A stretch of DNA of 49,164 nucleotides from Phytobacter massiliensis JC163 (GCF_000321045.1 NZ_HE578945.1:1812384-1861547); one strand, 5' to 3'; shown: positions 17,997 through 26,413, counted from the stretch's first letter. A program made the numbers and translations. The notes: generated by a model not told the origin, from the letters alone.

Positions 17997-18613
17997 ACCA
18001 GCACCTCCGCAGGCGTTGGGTTCCAGCCGTTACAGGGGTTATTCAACTGCGGGCAGTTGGAGATAAGCACGATGACGTTGCATTCTGCGCGCAGCTCCAC
18101 GTATTTCCCCGGCGCGGAGATGCCGTCCTCAAAGGTCAGCCCGCCCTCCGGGGTCACCGGCACGTTCATAAAGAAGTTGATATTGGCGCCGATATCGCGC
18201 TTGCGCAGTCGGCCATCGTGCAGGCAGGCGCACATAAAGTTGTCGCGGCAGCTGTGCATATAGCGTTTATCCAGCGAGTAGCGCACGGTGTTACTCTCCT
18301 GGGCGCAGGCGCCGCCGAGGGTGTCGTGGCGGCCGCAGGTATCGTCGACAATCGTCAGCAGCGGGTTGCCGATGTTTGACCACAGCACGCTGCCGGTGGT
18401 CAGGTAGGCGTTCCCCTGGCGGCGCAGGGTGCGCTGCGGATCGTAGCGTTCGCGGGGGTTGTCGGCGTTATAAAACAGGGTGTCCACCGCCTGGTTGCCC
18501 TCCAGGTCGAGCAGGCGCAGGGTCTGCCCTTTTTTCACCTCAAACAGGTACGGTTCGCCTGCCGGGATCACATGACGAAAAACGGCATCTTCGGGTAGTT
18601 TTTGCTGGCTCAT
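17987..18613 (-). CDS. DUF1989 protein, carboxyguanidine deiminase subunit (UAAP2)
   Basis: A 208-residue member of the DUF1989 family (urea amidolyase-associated protein 2). Conserved blocks include [49 protein letters not shown] with Cys/His ligand-like residues, and [11 protein letters not shown]. Family studies show that the two DUF1989 proteins form carboxyguanidine deiminase (CgdAB), turning carboxyguanidine into allophanate and ammonia. It starts ten bases after the preceding gene, with AAGGAG upstream. Its stop codon is overlapped by a small ORF that leads to the guanidine-II element. Which of the pair corresponds to CgdA or CgdB is not assigned here. Confidence 0.88.
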   Translation of the reverse strand: MSQQKLPEDAVFRHVIPAGEPYLFEVKKGQTLRLLDLEGNQAVDTLFYNADNPRERYDPQRTLRRQGNAYLTTGSVLWSNIGNPLLTIVDDTCGRHDTLGGACAQESNTVRYSLDKRYMHSCRDNFMCACLHDGRLRKRDIGANINFFMNVPVTPEGGLTFEDGISAPGKYVELRAECNVIVLISNCPQLNNPCNGWNPTPAEVLVWN

Positions 18614-18623
18614 TTGCGGCTCC

Positions 18624-19352
18624 TTACAGGGCGAATAGACGCGTGTTAGTAAAAGCGCGGTCGTTTTCCGGGCGTGTTAACAATGCATCGATAGCCGCCT
18701 GCTCGCTGGCCGCCTGCCGCCAGGCAAGCTGGACGGGTCTGGGCGCATATTCCGCTGAGGGATCCAGCGGATGCGGCAGCGCGGTTAAGACAACCAGCGT
18801 GTCCATCGGCGCGAAAAGGTCGACGTAGCTGCCGGGGCGGGAGTGGCCGGCGTGAAAAGTAAAACGCCCGCTCGCGTCCACCGTGACCTTGCTAAAGAAG
18901 TTCACCACCATCAGCAGGTCTTCAAGGTTGAGATCCCATTTGCCCATCTCCACCAGCAGGTTGTCGGTACCGTTGCGGTAGAAAGCGTTGCGCCGCTCCT
19001 GGTAGCGGCCCTGACCGTATTTTTCCGCCACTTCGGCCGCGTTGAGCACGCCGCCAAAGGGGTCATGCCAGCCGCAGGTGTCGGCCACAATGCCCGCCAG
19101 CACGCGCCCCATATCGGAATAGAGACAGTGGCCGGTGGTCAGGCGGGCGGTGTGCTGGCCTTTCAGGGTATCCGGCAGGTTCAGCCGCTCGCTTTTTTCA
19201 TGGGCATTGAACAGCATCATGCTGACGTTGGCCCCGCCTTCGCTGTCGGTCATACGTAAAAGCTGGCCGCGCCTGAGGATAAATGAGCGATGGCCGCCGC
19301 CGGGGACGGTCTCTTCATGCAGGGTGTCTGCGGCGCTGTCGAATAAAGTCAT
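18624..19352 (-). CDS. DUF1989 protein, carboxyguanidine deiminase subunit (UAAP1)
   Basis: A 242-residue DUF1989 protein, paralogous to the next gene: [50 protein letters not shown] and [13 protein letters not shown] align with it. It is the second subunit of the presumed heteromeric carboxyguanidine deiminase. Its ATG overlaps the stop of the ABC transporter ATPase gene (ATGA), so transporter and enzyme genes are translationally coupled. The C-terminal 30 or so residues extend beyond the DUF1989 core. Confidence 0.88.
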   Translation of the reverse strand: MTLFDSAADTLHEETVPGGGHRSFILRRGQLLRMTDSEGGANVSMMLFNAHEKSERLNLPDTLKGQHTARLTTGHCLYSDMGRVLAGIVADTCGWHDPFGGVLNAAEVAEKYGQGRYQERRNAFYRNGTDNLLVEMGKWDLNLEDLLMVVNFFSKVTVDASGRFTFHAGHSRPGSYVDLFAPMDTLVVLTALPHPLDPSAEYAPRPVQLAWRQAASEQAAIDALLTRPENDRAFTNTRLFAL

Positions 19353-20131
19353 CGTGAACTCCTTAACGCATAGATGTTGTCGGGCTGCGGCCCGGTAAGC
19401 TGCGCCAGCCGCGCTTCATTAAGCGGAATGTCATAGGTGATGCGCGCCCCCCAGGCGTTCGGGGCATGCGGGTCAATGCGCACCTTGTCAAAGACCAGCA
19501 GCCGGGTGCCGAGGTTAAAGCCCTCGGAGAGATCGTGGGTCACCATAAAGACCGTCATCCGCGTCTCGCTCCAGAGCTGGAGCAGCAGCGCGTGCATATC
19601 TTTACGGATACCCGGATCGAGCGCGCCGAAAGGCTCGTCAAGCAGCAGCACACGCGGCTGCATCATAAAAGCCTGGGCGATGGCGAGGCGCTGCTGCATA
19701 CCGCCGGAGAGCTGCGCCGGGTATTTATCCAGCGCCTGACCCAGCCCGACCTTCTCCAGCATCAGCCGCGCCCGCTCCCGCGCCTCGCGCTTGCGCGCGC
19801 CGAACAGGCGGCCCAGCAGCGGAGCCTGCGGCAGTTCAAGGCCGATGGTGACGTTGTCCAGCACATTCAGATGGGGAAAGACGGAGTAGCGCTGAAACAC
19901 CACGCCCCGGCTGCGGTCCGGCTCGGCCTGCAGCGGTTTGCCATCCAGCAGGATAGTGCCGCGACTCGGCGCTTCCTGGCCCAGCAGCAGGCGCAAAAAG
20001 GTCGACTTCCCACAGCCGGACGCGCCGACCATCGAGCAGAACTCGCCGGCATTGACCTGCAGGTTGATGCGCTCCAGCACGACGTGATCGCCGTATTCCT
20101 GCCAGATATTGTTGATCTCGATAAAGCTCAT
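19349..20131 (-). CDS. ABC transporter ATPase, guanidine operon (NitT/TauT type)
   Basis: A 260-residue ATP-binding subunit with Walker A GASGCGKST, Q-loop region VFQRYSVFPHLNV, signature LSGGMQQRL, Walker B VLLLDEPFGALD and switch His in MVTHDLSEG. It resembles the SsuB/TauB/NrtD group. The ATG overlaps the permease stop (ATGA). An in-frame extension to 20152 lies inside the permease gene and is dropped. With its partners it most likely imports guanidine or a guanidine-bearing compound; the riboswitch context is the main ground for that. Confidence 0.9.
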   Translation of the reverse strand: MSFIEINNIWQEYGDHVVLERINLQVNAGEFCSMVGASGCGKSTFLRLLLGQEAPSRGTILLDGKPLQAEPDRSRGVVFQRYSVFPHLNVLDNVTIGLELPQAPLLGRLFGARKREARERARLMLEKVGLGQALDKYPAQLSGGMQQRLAIAQAFMMQPRVLLLDEPFGALDPGIRKDMHALLLQLWSETRMTVFMVTHDLSEGFNLGTRLLVFDKVRIDPHAPNAWGARITYDIPLNEARLAQLTGPQPDNIYALRSSR

Positions 20132-20943
20132 GCCCGCCCTCCCTGCGCCCACGGAAAACAGGCCTTATGCAGCTGGCGCAGGGCCAGGTCCATCAGCCAC
20201 GCCAGCAGGGTTATCCACACCACATAGGGGATGATGACGTCCATGGCCATGTAGCGGCGCACGAGGAAGATGCGGTAGCCGAGACCGGCGGTAGAGGAGA
20301 TAGCCTCCGCCGAAATAAGAAACAGCCACGCCGACCCCAGCATCAGGCGCAGCGAGGTGAGCAGCCGGGAGAGCAGCTGCGGCAGCACCACCCGCAGCAC
20401 CAGCGTCCAGCTTGAGGCACCAAGCGTCTGAGCCTTGATGAGTATTTCCGAAGGGATTTCGCAGGCGCGGTGTTCCAGGTCGCGCGCCAGCATCGGGGTG
20501 ATGCCAATCACAATCAGCATGATTTTCGATAATTCATCCAGCCCGAAGACAATAAACAGCACCGGTAAAATGGCCAGCGGCGGGATCATCGACAGCACGG
20601 TCATCAGCGGCGACAGGGAAGCGCGCCACAGTGGGAAGACCCCGGCGGCGATGCCGAGGCACAGTCCCGCCAGCGAGGCGATAAGCAGCCCGGTCAGCAG
20701 ACGCGTCAGGCTGACCAGGGTGTCAGCCCAGAGCAGGTACTCCCCGCTGCGTTTGTCCGGGGTGAACGCCATTCGCGCTACCGCGTCCAGCATCTGCTGC
20801 AGGCCGGGCAGGAGCTTATCCTGCGGGTTGGCCTCAAGGCGTACCGCAGAGCCCAGAAAATAGGCCGCCAGTAAAATAGCGAACGGAAGCAGAACAAGCG
20901 CAAGCCGCATGCCCCGGTTCGGGTGGCGATTGATAAGTCGCAT
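20128..20943 (-). CDS. ABC transporter permease, guanidine operon
   Basis: A 271-residue inner-membrane permease of the BPD_transp_1 (MetI-like) family with about six helices. The EAA-type loop is visible as EILIKAQTLGASSWTLVLRV. It starts at the ATG at 20943 (MRLINRHPNRGMRLAL), 19 bases after the binding-protein stop, with AGAAGGAA upstream. A longer in-frame extension to 21006 lies inside the binding-protein gene. It pairs with the ATPase and binding protein on either side. Confidence 0.9.
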   Translation of the reverse strand: MRLINRHPNRGMRLALVLLPFAILLAAYFLGSAVRLEANPQDKLLPGLQQMLDAVARMAFTPDKRSGEYLLWADTLVSLTRLLTGLLIASLAGLCLGIAAGVFPLWRASLSPLMTVLSMIPPLAILPVLFIVFGLDELSKIMLIVIGITPMLARDLEHRACEIPSEILIKAQTLGASSWTLVLRVVLPQLLSRLLTSLRLMLGSAWLFLISAEAISSTAGLGYRIFLVRRYMAMDVIIPYVVWITLLAWLMDLALRQLHKACFPWAQGGRA

Positions 20944-20962
20944 GGCGTCAGTTCCTTCTGGC

Positions 20963-22021
20963 TCAGAGCTTGCCTTCAGCGGCCATCTTGATAAAGCTGT
21001 CGTCAAAGCGCAGCTTCACGTTGCTCGCATCCCCCTGGGTGACGTTGCCCGGAAATGCCATCCCGATAAACGCCGCGCTCTGCGCGCCGTCGCCCAGCAG
21101 CCCTTTATCAAAGGAGAACTGCGCCACGCGCTGCATGGTTTTTGGTAGATCGGCCGCGGTCATAAACTTGAGGTTTTCCGCCGGGGTATAAAAAAGATGC
21201 GTGGTTTTGAGCTGCGCCTGGTAGCCCGCCAGATCGGTGCCGGAGGCCGCCGCCATGGCATTAAGCGCCGCGCTATCCTGCGCCTTCATCTTCGCCATCA
21301 TTTCAAACCAGGCGCCGGTGAGCGCTTTCCCCAACGCCGGGTTATCTTTCAGGGTCTGGGTGTTCACCACCATCATGTCGATAAGTTCCCCCGGCACCTG
21401 CGACGAGCTAAACACTTCGCTGGTATCCGGGGTGGCTTTAATCACCGACAGTTGCGGGTTCCATGCCACGGCGGCCTGCACGCTATCGGTGGCGAAGGCT
21501 GATACGATATCGGCATCGGAGGTGTTCACCACGGTGACATCTTTCTCCGCCAGCCCGGCCTTCTCCAGCCCGCGCACCAGCAGATAGTGGGAGACCGAAA
21601 GCTCCGGCAGGTAGATCTTTTGCCCTTTCAGATCGGCCAGGGTTTTACCTTTGCCCTTCATGACCACGCCGTCGTTGCCTTCGGAATAGCTGCCGGGGAT
21701 CAAGGCCGTGGTGTCCACGCCGCCTGCCGCCGGGATTGTCAGCGCGTCCATATTGGTCATGGTGCAGCCGTCAAACTGCCCTGCGGTGTACTGGTTAATG
21801 GATTCGATATAGTCGTTGAGCTGGACGATATTGATTTTGATGCCGTACTTGTCGGCCCATTTATCGATGATTTTGCTGTTGCTGATGGTGCCCCACGGCA
21901 TCCAGCCCGCATAAATCGTCCAGCAGACGTTGAACTCTTTTTTTACAGCGGCAACGGCTGGAAAGGTGGTCAGGATGACCAGCGACAGCGCGAGAGAGCG
22001 GATAAATGACGATGTCTTCAT
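20963..22021 (-). CDS. Periplasmic substrate-binding protein, guanidine operon
   Basis: A 352-residue NMT1/TauA-like solute-binding protein, often annotated as a putative urea or nitrate/taurine ABC binding protein. A signal peptide is present (MKTSSFIRSLALSLVILTTF, then PAVAA as the cleavage region). The mature part begins with the family hallmark CWTIYAGWMPWG. It is the first gene after the guanidine-I riboswitch, so it is the direct target of the leader. The ligand is not proven; guanidine or a related cation is inferred from the operon. Confidence 0.9.
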   Translation of the reverse strand: MKTSSFIRSLALSLVILTTFPAVAAVKKEFNVCWTIYAGWMPWGTISNSKIIDKWADKYGIKINIVQLNDYIESINQYTAGQFDGCTMTNMDALTIPAAGGVDTTALIPGSYSEGNDGVVMKGKGKTLADLKGQKIYLPELSVSHYLLVRGLEKAGLAEKDVTVVNTSDADIVSAFATDSVQAAVAWNPQLSVIKATPDTSEVFSSSQVPGELIDMMVVNTQTLKDNPALGKALTGAWFEMMAKMKAQDSAALNAMAAASGTDLAGYQAQLKTTHLFYTPAENLKFMTAADLPKTMQRVAQFSFDKGLLGDGAQSAAFIGMAFPGNVTQGDASNVKLRFDDSFIKMAAEGKL

Positions 22022-22041
22022 TATGGACCTCTGGTTGGCAC

Positions 22042-22081
22042 AAAAATTAGGGGCAGCGCGACACCCACTGGTGCTGCTGTC
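22042..22081 (-). terminator. Expression platform of the guanidine-I riboswitch
   Basis: After the aptamer, GCAG...CTGC with an inner CACC/GGTG stem is followed by CCCCTAA and five T. It is read as a terminator that forms without guanidine and competes with the 3' side of the aptamer closing stem. The T run is offset by a few bases, so confidence is moderate. Confidence 0.5.
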
Positions 22082-22173
22082 TCCCGGGTTTTTGTCCCGC
22101 CGTGTAACCTCTCAGAGGTCGCCAGCTCTTGGACCAGCCGTTCGCCTGAAGGCGAACCGGAACCCTAGCCAGC
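22076..22173 (-). ncRNA. Guanidine-I riboswitch aptamer (ykkC class)
   Basis: Minus-strand sequence shows the hallmark segments in order: GCTGGCTAGGGTTCCG, a GC-rich hairpin, CTGGTCCAAGAGCTGGCGACC, a short hairpin (CCTCTGAGAGG), ACACGGCGGGACAAAA and CCCGGGAGACAGC. These are the near-invariant elements of the ykkC class, including the ACACGG box that forms the guanidinium pocket. GCTG at the 5' end pairs with CAGC at the 3' end to close it. It starts about 27 bases after the predicted sigma-54 transcription start. Confidence 0.97.
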
Positions 22174-22208
22174 TATTTGCAAATTGTGTGTTGCACTGCC
22201 ACAGCAAC

Positions 22209-22227
22209 AGTGCAAGCGGTGTGCCAG
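22209..22227 (-). promoter_or_regulatory. Sigma-54 promoter of the guanidine operon
   Basis: Minus strand CTGGCAC-N5-TTGCACT: the GG (22224-22225) and GC (22212-22213) are exactly ten bases apart, as in the -24/-12 consensus. The predicted start is near 22200, so the riboswitch is the first element of the RNA. Confidence 0.82.
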
Positions 22228-22243
22228 TTTTTCATTTCAGTAA

Positions 22244-22256
22244 ATTCAATAAGTTA
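22244..22256 (-). promoter_or_regulatory. Possible IHF site
   Basis: Minus strand TAACTTATTGAAT matches YAANNNNTTGATW at all but one position. It lies midway between the sigma-54 promoter and the NtrC-like enhancer, where a DNA bend would help looping. Confidence 0.45.
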
Positions 22257-22307
22257 ATGAAAAAAGCAATGCGCTGTTGCCATTTTGGGGAGCCACCATG
22301 AGGCAGC

Positions 22308-22322
22308 GCACTGTAATGGTGC
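22308..22322. promoter_or_regulatory. NtrC (NRI) enhancer site
   Basis: GCACTGTAATGGTGC fits the NtrC consensus GCACY-N4-TGGTGC; glnA-type sites have the same GCACT...TGGTGC pattern. It is centred about 115 bases upstream of the predicted sigma-54 start, a normal enhancer distance. Confidence 0.72.
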
Positions 22323-22332
22323 CTCATGGCGG

Positions 22333-22348
22333 TGTGATGAGAATCACG
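22333..22348. promoter_or_regulatory. CRP-like site
   Basis: TGTGATGAGAATCACG matches TGTGA-N6-TCACA at nine of ten positions and has the exact inner palindrome GTGAT-GAGA-ATCAC. It is about 80 bases upstream of the predicted start of the small RNA before rimO. Confidence 0.4.
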
Positions 22349-22384
22349 TTGTTACCGCTTCGTTATGAATTGCCATGAAAATAG

Positions 22385-22413
22385 CTGACAACCGATGATT
22401 AGCAGGCTACTAT
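22385..22413 (+). promoter_or_regulatory. Sigma-70 promoter upstream of rimO
   Basis: -35 CTGACA (22385-22390) and -10 TACTAT (22408-22413) with an ideal 17-base spacer. The start would be near 22420. Confidence 0.65.
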
Positions 22414-22419
22414 TTAGGA

Positions 22420-22487
22420 CGTAAACCATTATGTTTCCTACCAGTCACCTGTGTGGAATATGCCGTCCAGTCCGGGCGGCTTTTTTT
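22420..22487 (+). ncRNA. Candidate small RNA or attenuated rimO leader
   Basis: Between a good promoter and a strong terminator lies a transcript of about 68 nt. The terminator is GCCGTCC (22463-22469) pairing with GGGCGGC (22474-22480), followed by seven T. A 42-codon frame starting at the ATG at 22431 runs through the terminator but has no well-placed ribosome site, so I treat the RNA as non-coding. It could be a discrete sRNA or an attenuator that limits read-through into rimO. The rest of the 602-base gap between 22022 and 22623 holds the guanidine-operon control sites. Confidence 0.5.
22462..22487 (+). terminator. Intrinsic terminator upstream of rimO
   Basis: A seven-pair GC stem with one G-T wobble, five-base loop AGTCC, then seven T. 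It lies 137 bases before rimO. Confidence 0.85.
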
Positions 22488-22623
22488 GCCCGCGCAGCGG
22501 CGGATGCGCCTACGCTTATGCCGCCCCGCAGATCAGCGCCGCCAAACTTATCCCTGTAATTCGTTTGCTAATCTCTGTACAATCCCTGCCCTGAACCTCC
22601 TATAACTGATTATTTTTTAAACT

Positions 22624-23949
22624 ATGAGCAATGTCACCACGCAGCCGAAAATCGGCTTTGTCTCCCTTGGCTGTCCGAAAAACCTCGTCGATTCCGAGCG
22701 CATCCTGACTGAACTGCGCACCGAAGGCTATGACGTGGTGCCGAGCTACGACAATGCCGATATGGTTATCGTTAATACCTGCGGCTTTATCGATAGCGCG
22801 GTACAGGAGTCGCTGGAAGCCATTGGCGAAGCGCTGAATGAAAACGGCAAGGTTATCGTAACCGGCTGTCTTGGCGCGAAGGAAGATCAGATCCGCGAAG
22901 TGCACCCGAAAGTGCTGGAGATCACCGGGCCGCACAGCTACGAGCAGGTGCTTGAGCATGTGCACCACTATGTGCCAAAACCGCAGCACAATCCGTTCCT
23001 GAGCCTGGTGCCGGAACAGGGGGTTAAGCTGACGCCGCGTCACTACGCCTACCTGAAAATTTCCGAAGGTTGCAACCATCGCTGCACCTTCTGCATTATT
23101 CCGTCAATGCGCGGCGATCTGGTAAGCCGCCCGATTGGCGATGTCCTAAGCGAGGCAAAACGGCTGGTGGACGCCGGGGTGAAGGAGATTCTGGTTATCT
23201 CTCAGGATACCTCCGCCTACGGCGTGGACGTGAAGCACCGCACCGGTTTTCACAACGGCGAACCAGTTAAAACCAGCATGGTCGGCCTGTGCGAACAGCT
23301 CTCTAAGCTCGGCGTCTGGACGCGCCTGCACTACGTCTACCCTTACCCCCATGTGGATGATGTCATCCCGCTGATGGCAGAGGGTAAAATCCTTCCCTAT
23401 CTGGATATCCCCCTGCAGCACGCCAGCCCGCGCATTCTGAAACTGATGAAGCGCCCCGGCTCCGTTGATCGTCAACTGGCGCGCATTAAGCAGTGGCGCG
23501 AAATCTGCCCTGAGCTGACCCTGCGCTCCACCTTTATTGTCGGCTTCCCTGGCGAAACCGAAGAAGATTTCCAGATGCTGCTCGACTTCCTCAAAGAAGC
23601 GCGCCTGGATCGCGTCGGCTGCTTTAAATACAGCCCGGTGGAAGGCGCGACCGCTAACGAACTGGCGGATCAGGTGCCGGAAGAGGTGAAAGAGGAGCGC
23701 TGGAACCGCTTTATGCAGCTGCAACAGCAGATCTCCGCTGAACGTCTGCAGGAGAAGGTGGGCCGCGAGATTGTGGTTATCGTTGATGAGGTGGACGAAG
23801 AAGGCGCCATTGGCCGCAGCATGGCCGACGCGCCGGAAATCGACGGCGCCGTCTACCTGAACGGTGAGACAAAAGTGAAACCCGGCGATGTGATTCGTGT
23901 GAAGGTAGAGCACGCGGATGAGTACGACCTGTGGGGCACCCGCGTCTAA
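22624..23949 (+). CDS. rimO: RimO, ribosomal protein S12 methylthiotransferase
   Basis: A 441-residue radical-SAM enzyme, the same length as K-12 RimO and almost identical. It methylthiolates Asp88 (Asp89 by gene numbering) of ribosomal protein S12. The MTTase domain has its cluster Cys at C17, C53 and C82. The radical-SAM motif is C150-NHR-C154-TF-C157. The C-terminal TRAM domain covers about 375-441. The neighbouring upstream terminator and small transcript suggest a separate downstream promoter for rimO itself. Confidence 0.97.
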   Translation: MSNVTTQPKIGFVSLGCPKNLVDSERILTELRTEGYDVVPSYDNADMVIVNTCGFIDSAVQESLEAIGEALNENGKVIVTGCLGAKEDQIREVHPKVLEITGPHSYEQVLEHVHHYVPKPQHNPFLSLVPEQGVKLTPRHYAYLKISEGCNHRCTFCIIPSMRGDLVSRPIGDVLSEAKRLVDAGVKEILVISQDTSAYGVDVKHRTGFHNGEPVKTSMVGLCEQLSKLGVWTRLHYVYPYPHVDDVIPLMAEGKILPYLDIPLQHASPRILKLMKRPGSVDRQLARIKQWREICPELTLRSTFIVGFPGETEEDFQMLLDFLKEARLDRVGCFKYSPVEGATANELADQVPEEVKEERWNRFMQLQQQISAERLQEKVGREIVVIVDEVDEEGAIGRSMADAPEIDGAVYLNGETKVKPGDVIRVKVEHADEYDLWGTRV

Positions 23950-23957
23950 GACAACAC

Positions 23958-23986
23958 CGCCGCCTGGATTCAGGCGGCGATTTTAT
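23958..23986 (+). terminator. Intrinsic terminator after rimO
   Basis: CGCCGCCTG-GATT-CAGGCGGCG (23958-23979) followed by ATTTTATT. It also lies just downstream of the convergent MFS gene. Confidence 0.8.
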
Positions 23987-25323
23987 TACTCCCCAACACG
24001 CTCAAAGCGGGTGGCAATCACCAGGTAGCTTATTACCGCCAGCACCCCATGCGCCGCCACAAACCACAGCGCGTTGTTAAACGAGCCGGTGACGGTCACC
24101 ACATAACCAATCACCAGCGGCGTAACGATACCAGCAATATTACCAATCCCGTTAAATACCCCGCCGCACAGGCCAATCATGGTTTTCGGCGCGACATCCG
24201 ACAGCACCGCCCAGCCCACCGCCGCAAACCCTTTACCGAAGAAGGCCAGCGCCATCAGGAAGATCACCGCGCTATTGGTATCCACAAAGTTGGCGAAAAC
24301 CAGCATAGTCGACAGCCCCATTCCGAGCACAAAGGGCGTTTTACGGGCGCGGGAGGGGTGTACTCCGCGGCCGATCAGGACATCGGAAAGGTAGCCGCCC
24401 AGCAACCCGCCGGTAAAACCGCAGATAGCGGGCAGCGCGGCGACCCAGCCCGCCTGCATGATGGTCATGCCGCGTCCCTGAATCAGGTAGATGGGAAACC
24501 AGGTGATGAAGAAATAGGTCAGCGCGGTAATGCAGTACTGGCCGAGGTAAATGGCCCACAGATTACGGCTGTTGAACAGGCATTTCACGTCGCGCAGCGC
24601 GGTCTTTTTCTTTTTACCCGCGCCTTCGCTGTCGAGATCCACCAGCGCCCCGCCCTCGCGCATCAACGTTTTCTCTGCTTCTGTCAGGCGCGGGTCCTTA
24701 TGCGGCTCTTTATACCAGGCGAACCACAGCGCCGCCAGCGCCAGCCCTACGCCCCCCATCCACAAAAAGACGTGCTCCCAGCCCCAGGCGTGGGTCAGCC
24801 AGGCCATGATCGGCGTAAAGACCACCACGGCCATATACTGCCCGGAGTTAAACAGCGCCGAAGCCACGCCGCGCTCGCGGGTTGGAAACCAGCTGGAGAC
24901 GATACGCGAGTTCGCCGGAAAGGCGGGCGACTCCACCAGGCCAAGCATAAAGCGCATCAGAAACAAGGTCATCGCCGCCAGGCTGCCGGTGAGGCCAATC
25001 CAGCCCACCGTTCCCTGCAGCATGGTGAATACCGACCACAGCACCAGGCTCATGCCGTACACTTTCTTTGCGCCAAAGCGGTCGAGCAGCCAGCCGCCGG
25101 GAATTTGCCCCAGCGCGTAGGCCCAGGCAAAAGCGGAGAAGATCATCCCCAGCATCAACGGATCAAGCCCCAGCTCTTTCACGACCGACGTCCCGGCGAT
25201 GGACATGGTGGCGCGGTCCGCATAGTTGATAACGGTAATGATGAAAATCAGCCCGAGCACCCAGTAGCGATGGTGCCCCACGCGTCTGGTTTGCTCCAGA
25301 GAAACATCCATTTGTTTGCTCAT
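23986..25323 (-). CDS. MFS transporter, anion:cation symporter (sugar-acid type)
   Basis: A 445-residue, twelve-helix protein of the ACS group (GudP, GarP, DgoT, ExuT relatives). Typical signatures are visible: FIITVINYADRATMSIAG in helix 1, GWLLDRFGAKKVYG in the 2-3 loop, VESPAFPANSRIVSSWFPTRERG in helix 4-5, and the long central loop with a KKKKTALRD basic patch. The group takes up glucarate, galactonate, hexuronates and similar carboxylates with protons. It starts 39 bases after a 2-hydroxyacid dehydrogenase gene, so the two probably form an operon for uptake and reduction of a keto or hydroxy sugar acid. The exact substrate is unknown. Confidence 0.88.
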   Translation of the reverse strand: MSKQMDVSLEQTRRVGHHRYWVLGLIFIITVINYADRATMSIAGTSVVKELGLDPLMLGMIFSAFAWAYALGQIPGGWLLDRFGAKKVYGMSLVLWSVFTMLQGTVGWIGLTGSLAAMTLFLMRFMLGLVESPAFPANSRIVSSWFPTRERGVASALFNSGQYMAVVVFTPIMAWLTHAWGWEHVFLWMGGVGLALAALWFAWYKEPHKDPRLTEAEKTLMREGGALVDLDSEGAGKKKKTALRDVKCLFNSRNLWAIYLGQYCITALTYFFITWFPIYLIQGRGMTIMQAGWVAALPAICGFTGGLLGGYLSDVLIGRGVHPSRARKTPFVLGMGLSTMLVFANFVDTNSAVIFLMALAFFGKGFAAVGWAVLSDVAPKTMIGLCGGVFNGIGNIAGIVTPLVIGYVVTVTGSFNNALWFVAAHGVLAVISYLVIATRFERVGE

Positions 25324-25362
25324 AATGTTCTCGCTTTTATTTTTTGTAGGATACAGAAATGA

Positions 25363-26319
25363 TTACACCCGATGGGGAGGCAGCGCGCCGCTAAAGCAGG
25401 CCGCCAGGTTTTCCAGCACCATGTTGCCCATTGCCAGCCGCGTCTGAAGCGTGGCGCTGGCCCGGTGCGGCTGAAGGGTGACATTGTTGAGGGTGAAGAA
25501 GCCCTCCGGCACATGCGGTTCGCTGGCGAAAACATCCAGACCGGCCCCGGCGATGCGTTTTTCCGTCAGCGCCGCGAGCAGGGCTTTCTCATCCACCAGC
25601 TTGCCGCGCGCCACATTGATGAAATACCCCTGCGGGCCAAGCGCCTGCAGCACGGATTCAGTAATGATGACGTTGCCGCTGTCGGCAGAGGCGGCGAGTA
25701 TCAGCACGTCCACCTCCTGCGCCAGCGCATGGAGATCCGCGACGAAGGGGTAATCGAGCGTCGGAATGGCGGCGAGATCGGTATAGAGAATACGGGTGTC
25801 GAACGCGCTCACGCGGCGGGCAATAGCCTGGCCAACGCGTCCCATGCCAATGATGCCGACCGTGACGCCGGTGACTTTACGCGCCAGCGGCAGGTTGGTC
25901 TGCGGCCAGCGCCCTGAACGCACCACCTGCTCCCCTTCGCTCATCTGCCGCAGGGTAGAGATCAGCAGCCCCAGCGCCATGTCCGCCACGTCGTCGGTCA
26001 GCACGCCGGGAGTCGTGGTCACAAAGATACCGCGCCCGGCGGCATACGGCAGGTCAACCGCATCGGTGCCGATCCCGCTCACCGCGACGATTTTCAGCGC
26101 CGGCAGCGCGGCCATCATCTCCCGCGACAGCCCTTTCGCTCCGCCCGTCACCACCCCTTCGATTTGCGGGCCGATATCAGCAAGCATTTTCTGGCTGTCG
26201 CTCGCCTGATACAGACGGTGCACGTGATAATCGCGCAGCAATATTTCATCAATCGCATCCGGTACCGGCTGAGTTAATAAAATGTGATTTTTAGGCTTGT
26301 CGGAATTATTAAACATCAT
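25363..26319 (-). CDS. D-isomer-specific 2-hydroxyacid dehydrogenase
   Basis: A 318-residue NAD(P)-dependent dehydrogenase. The Rossmann motif is G158-M-G160-R-V-G163. The catalytic set is R238 (NVARGK), E267 (ASEPHV) and H285 (QPHRA). It most resembles the glyoxylate/hydroxypyruvate or 2-ketogluconate reductase branch (GhrB-like). Together with the downstream ACS transporter it suggests metabolism of a 2-keto acid such as 2-ketogluconate or hydroxypyruvate. Two tandem ATG codons occur at the start (26319 and 26316); the ribosome site GGAAAAAG is weak. It is divergent from a LysR regulator. Confidence 0.88.
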   Translation of the reverse strand: MMFNNSDKPKNHILLTQPVPDAIDEILLRDYHVHRLYQASDSQKMLADIGPQIEGVVTGGAKGLSREMMAALPALKIVAVSGIGTDAVDLPYAAGRGIFVTTTPGVLTDDVADMALGLLISTLRQMSEGEQVVRSGRWPQTNLPLARKVTGVTVGIIGMGRVGQAIARRVSAFDTRILYTDLAAIPTLDYPFVADLHALAQEVDVLILAASADSGNVIITESVLQALGPQGYFINVARGKLVDEKALLAALTEKRIAGAGLDVFASEPHVPEGFFTLNNVTLQPHRASATLQTRLAMGNMVLENLAACFSGALPPHRV

Positions 26320-26375
26320 CTTTTTCCATCGAGTTGAAATTAAGTTGATGATGGACAGGGGAATAATTCATGTCT

Positions 26376-26407
26376 AATATAAATGCGGTATTCATTAATA
26401 TAAGAAT
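26376..26407. promoter_or_regulatory. Possible LysR operator in divergent gap
   Basis: ATTC-N10-GAAT (26390-26407) is a T-N11-A type inverted repeat. The segment ATTCAT...TAATATAA is repeated directly at 26376 and 26390. The gap lies between the LysR gene and the dehydrogenase operon it would control. Confidence 0.4.
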
Positions 26408-26413
26408 TGAATT

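Noticed and set aside
22431-22559. 42-codon ORF starting at ATG 22431
   Set aside because: It runs through a strong terminator hairpin and lacks a well-spaced ribosome site; a non-coding transcript is the simpler reading.
24049-25362. 437-codon plus-strand ORF opposite the MFS transporter gene
   Set aside because: Antisense shadow with low-complexity His/Gln/Arg composition and no ribosome site; the minus-strand MFS protein is clear.
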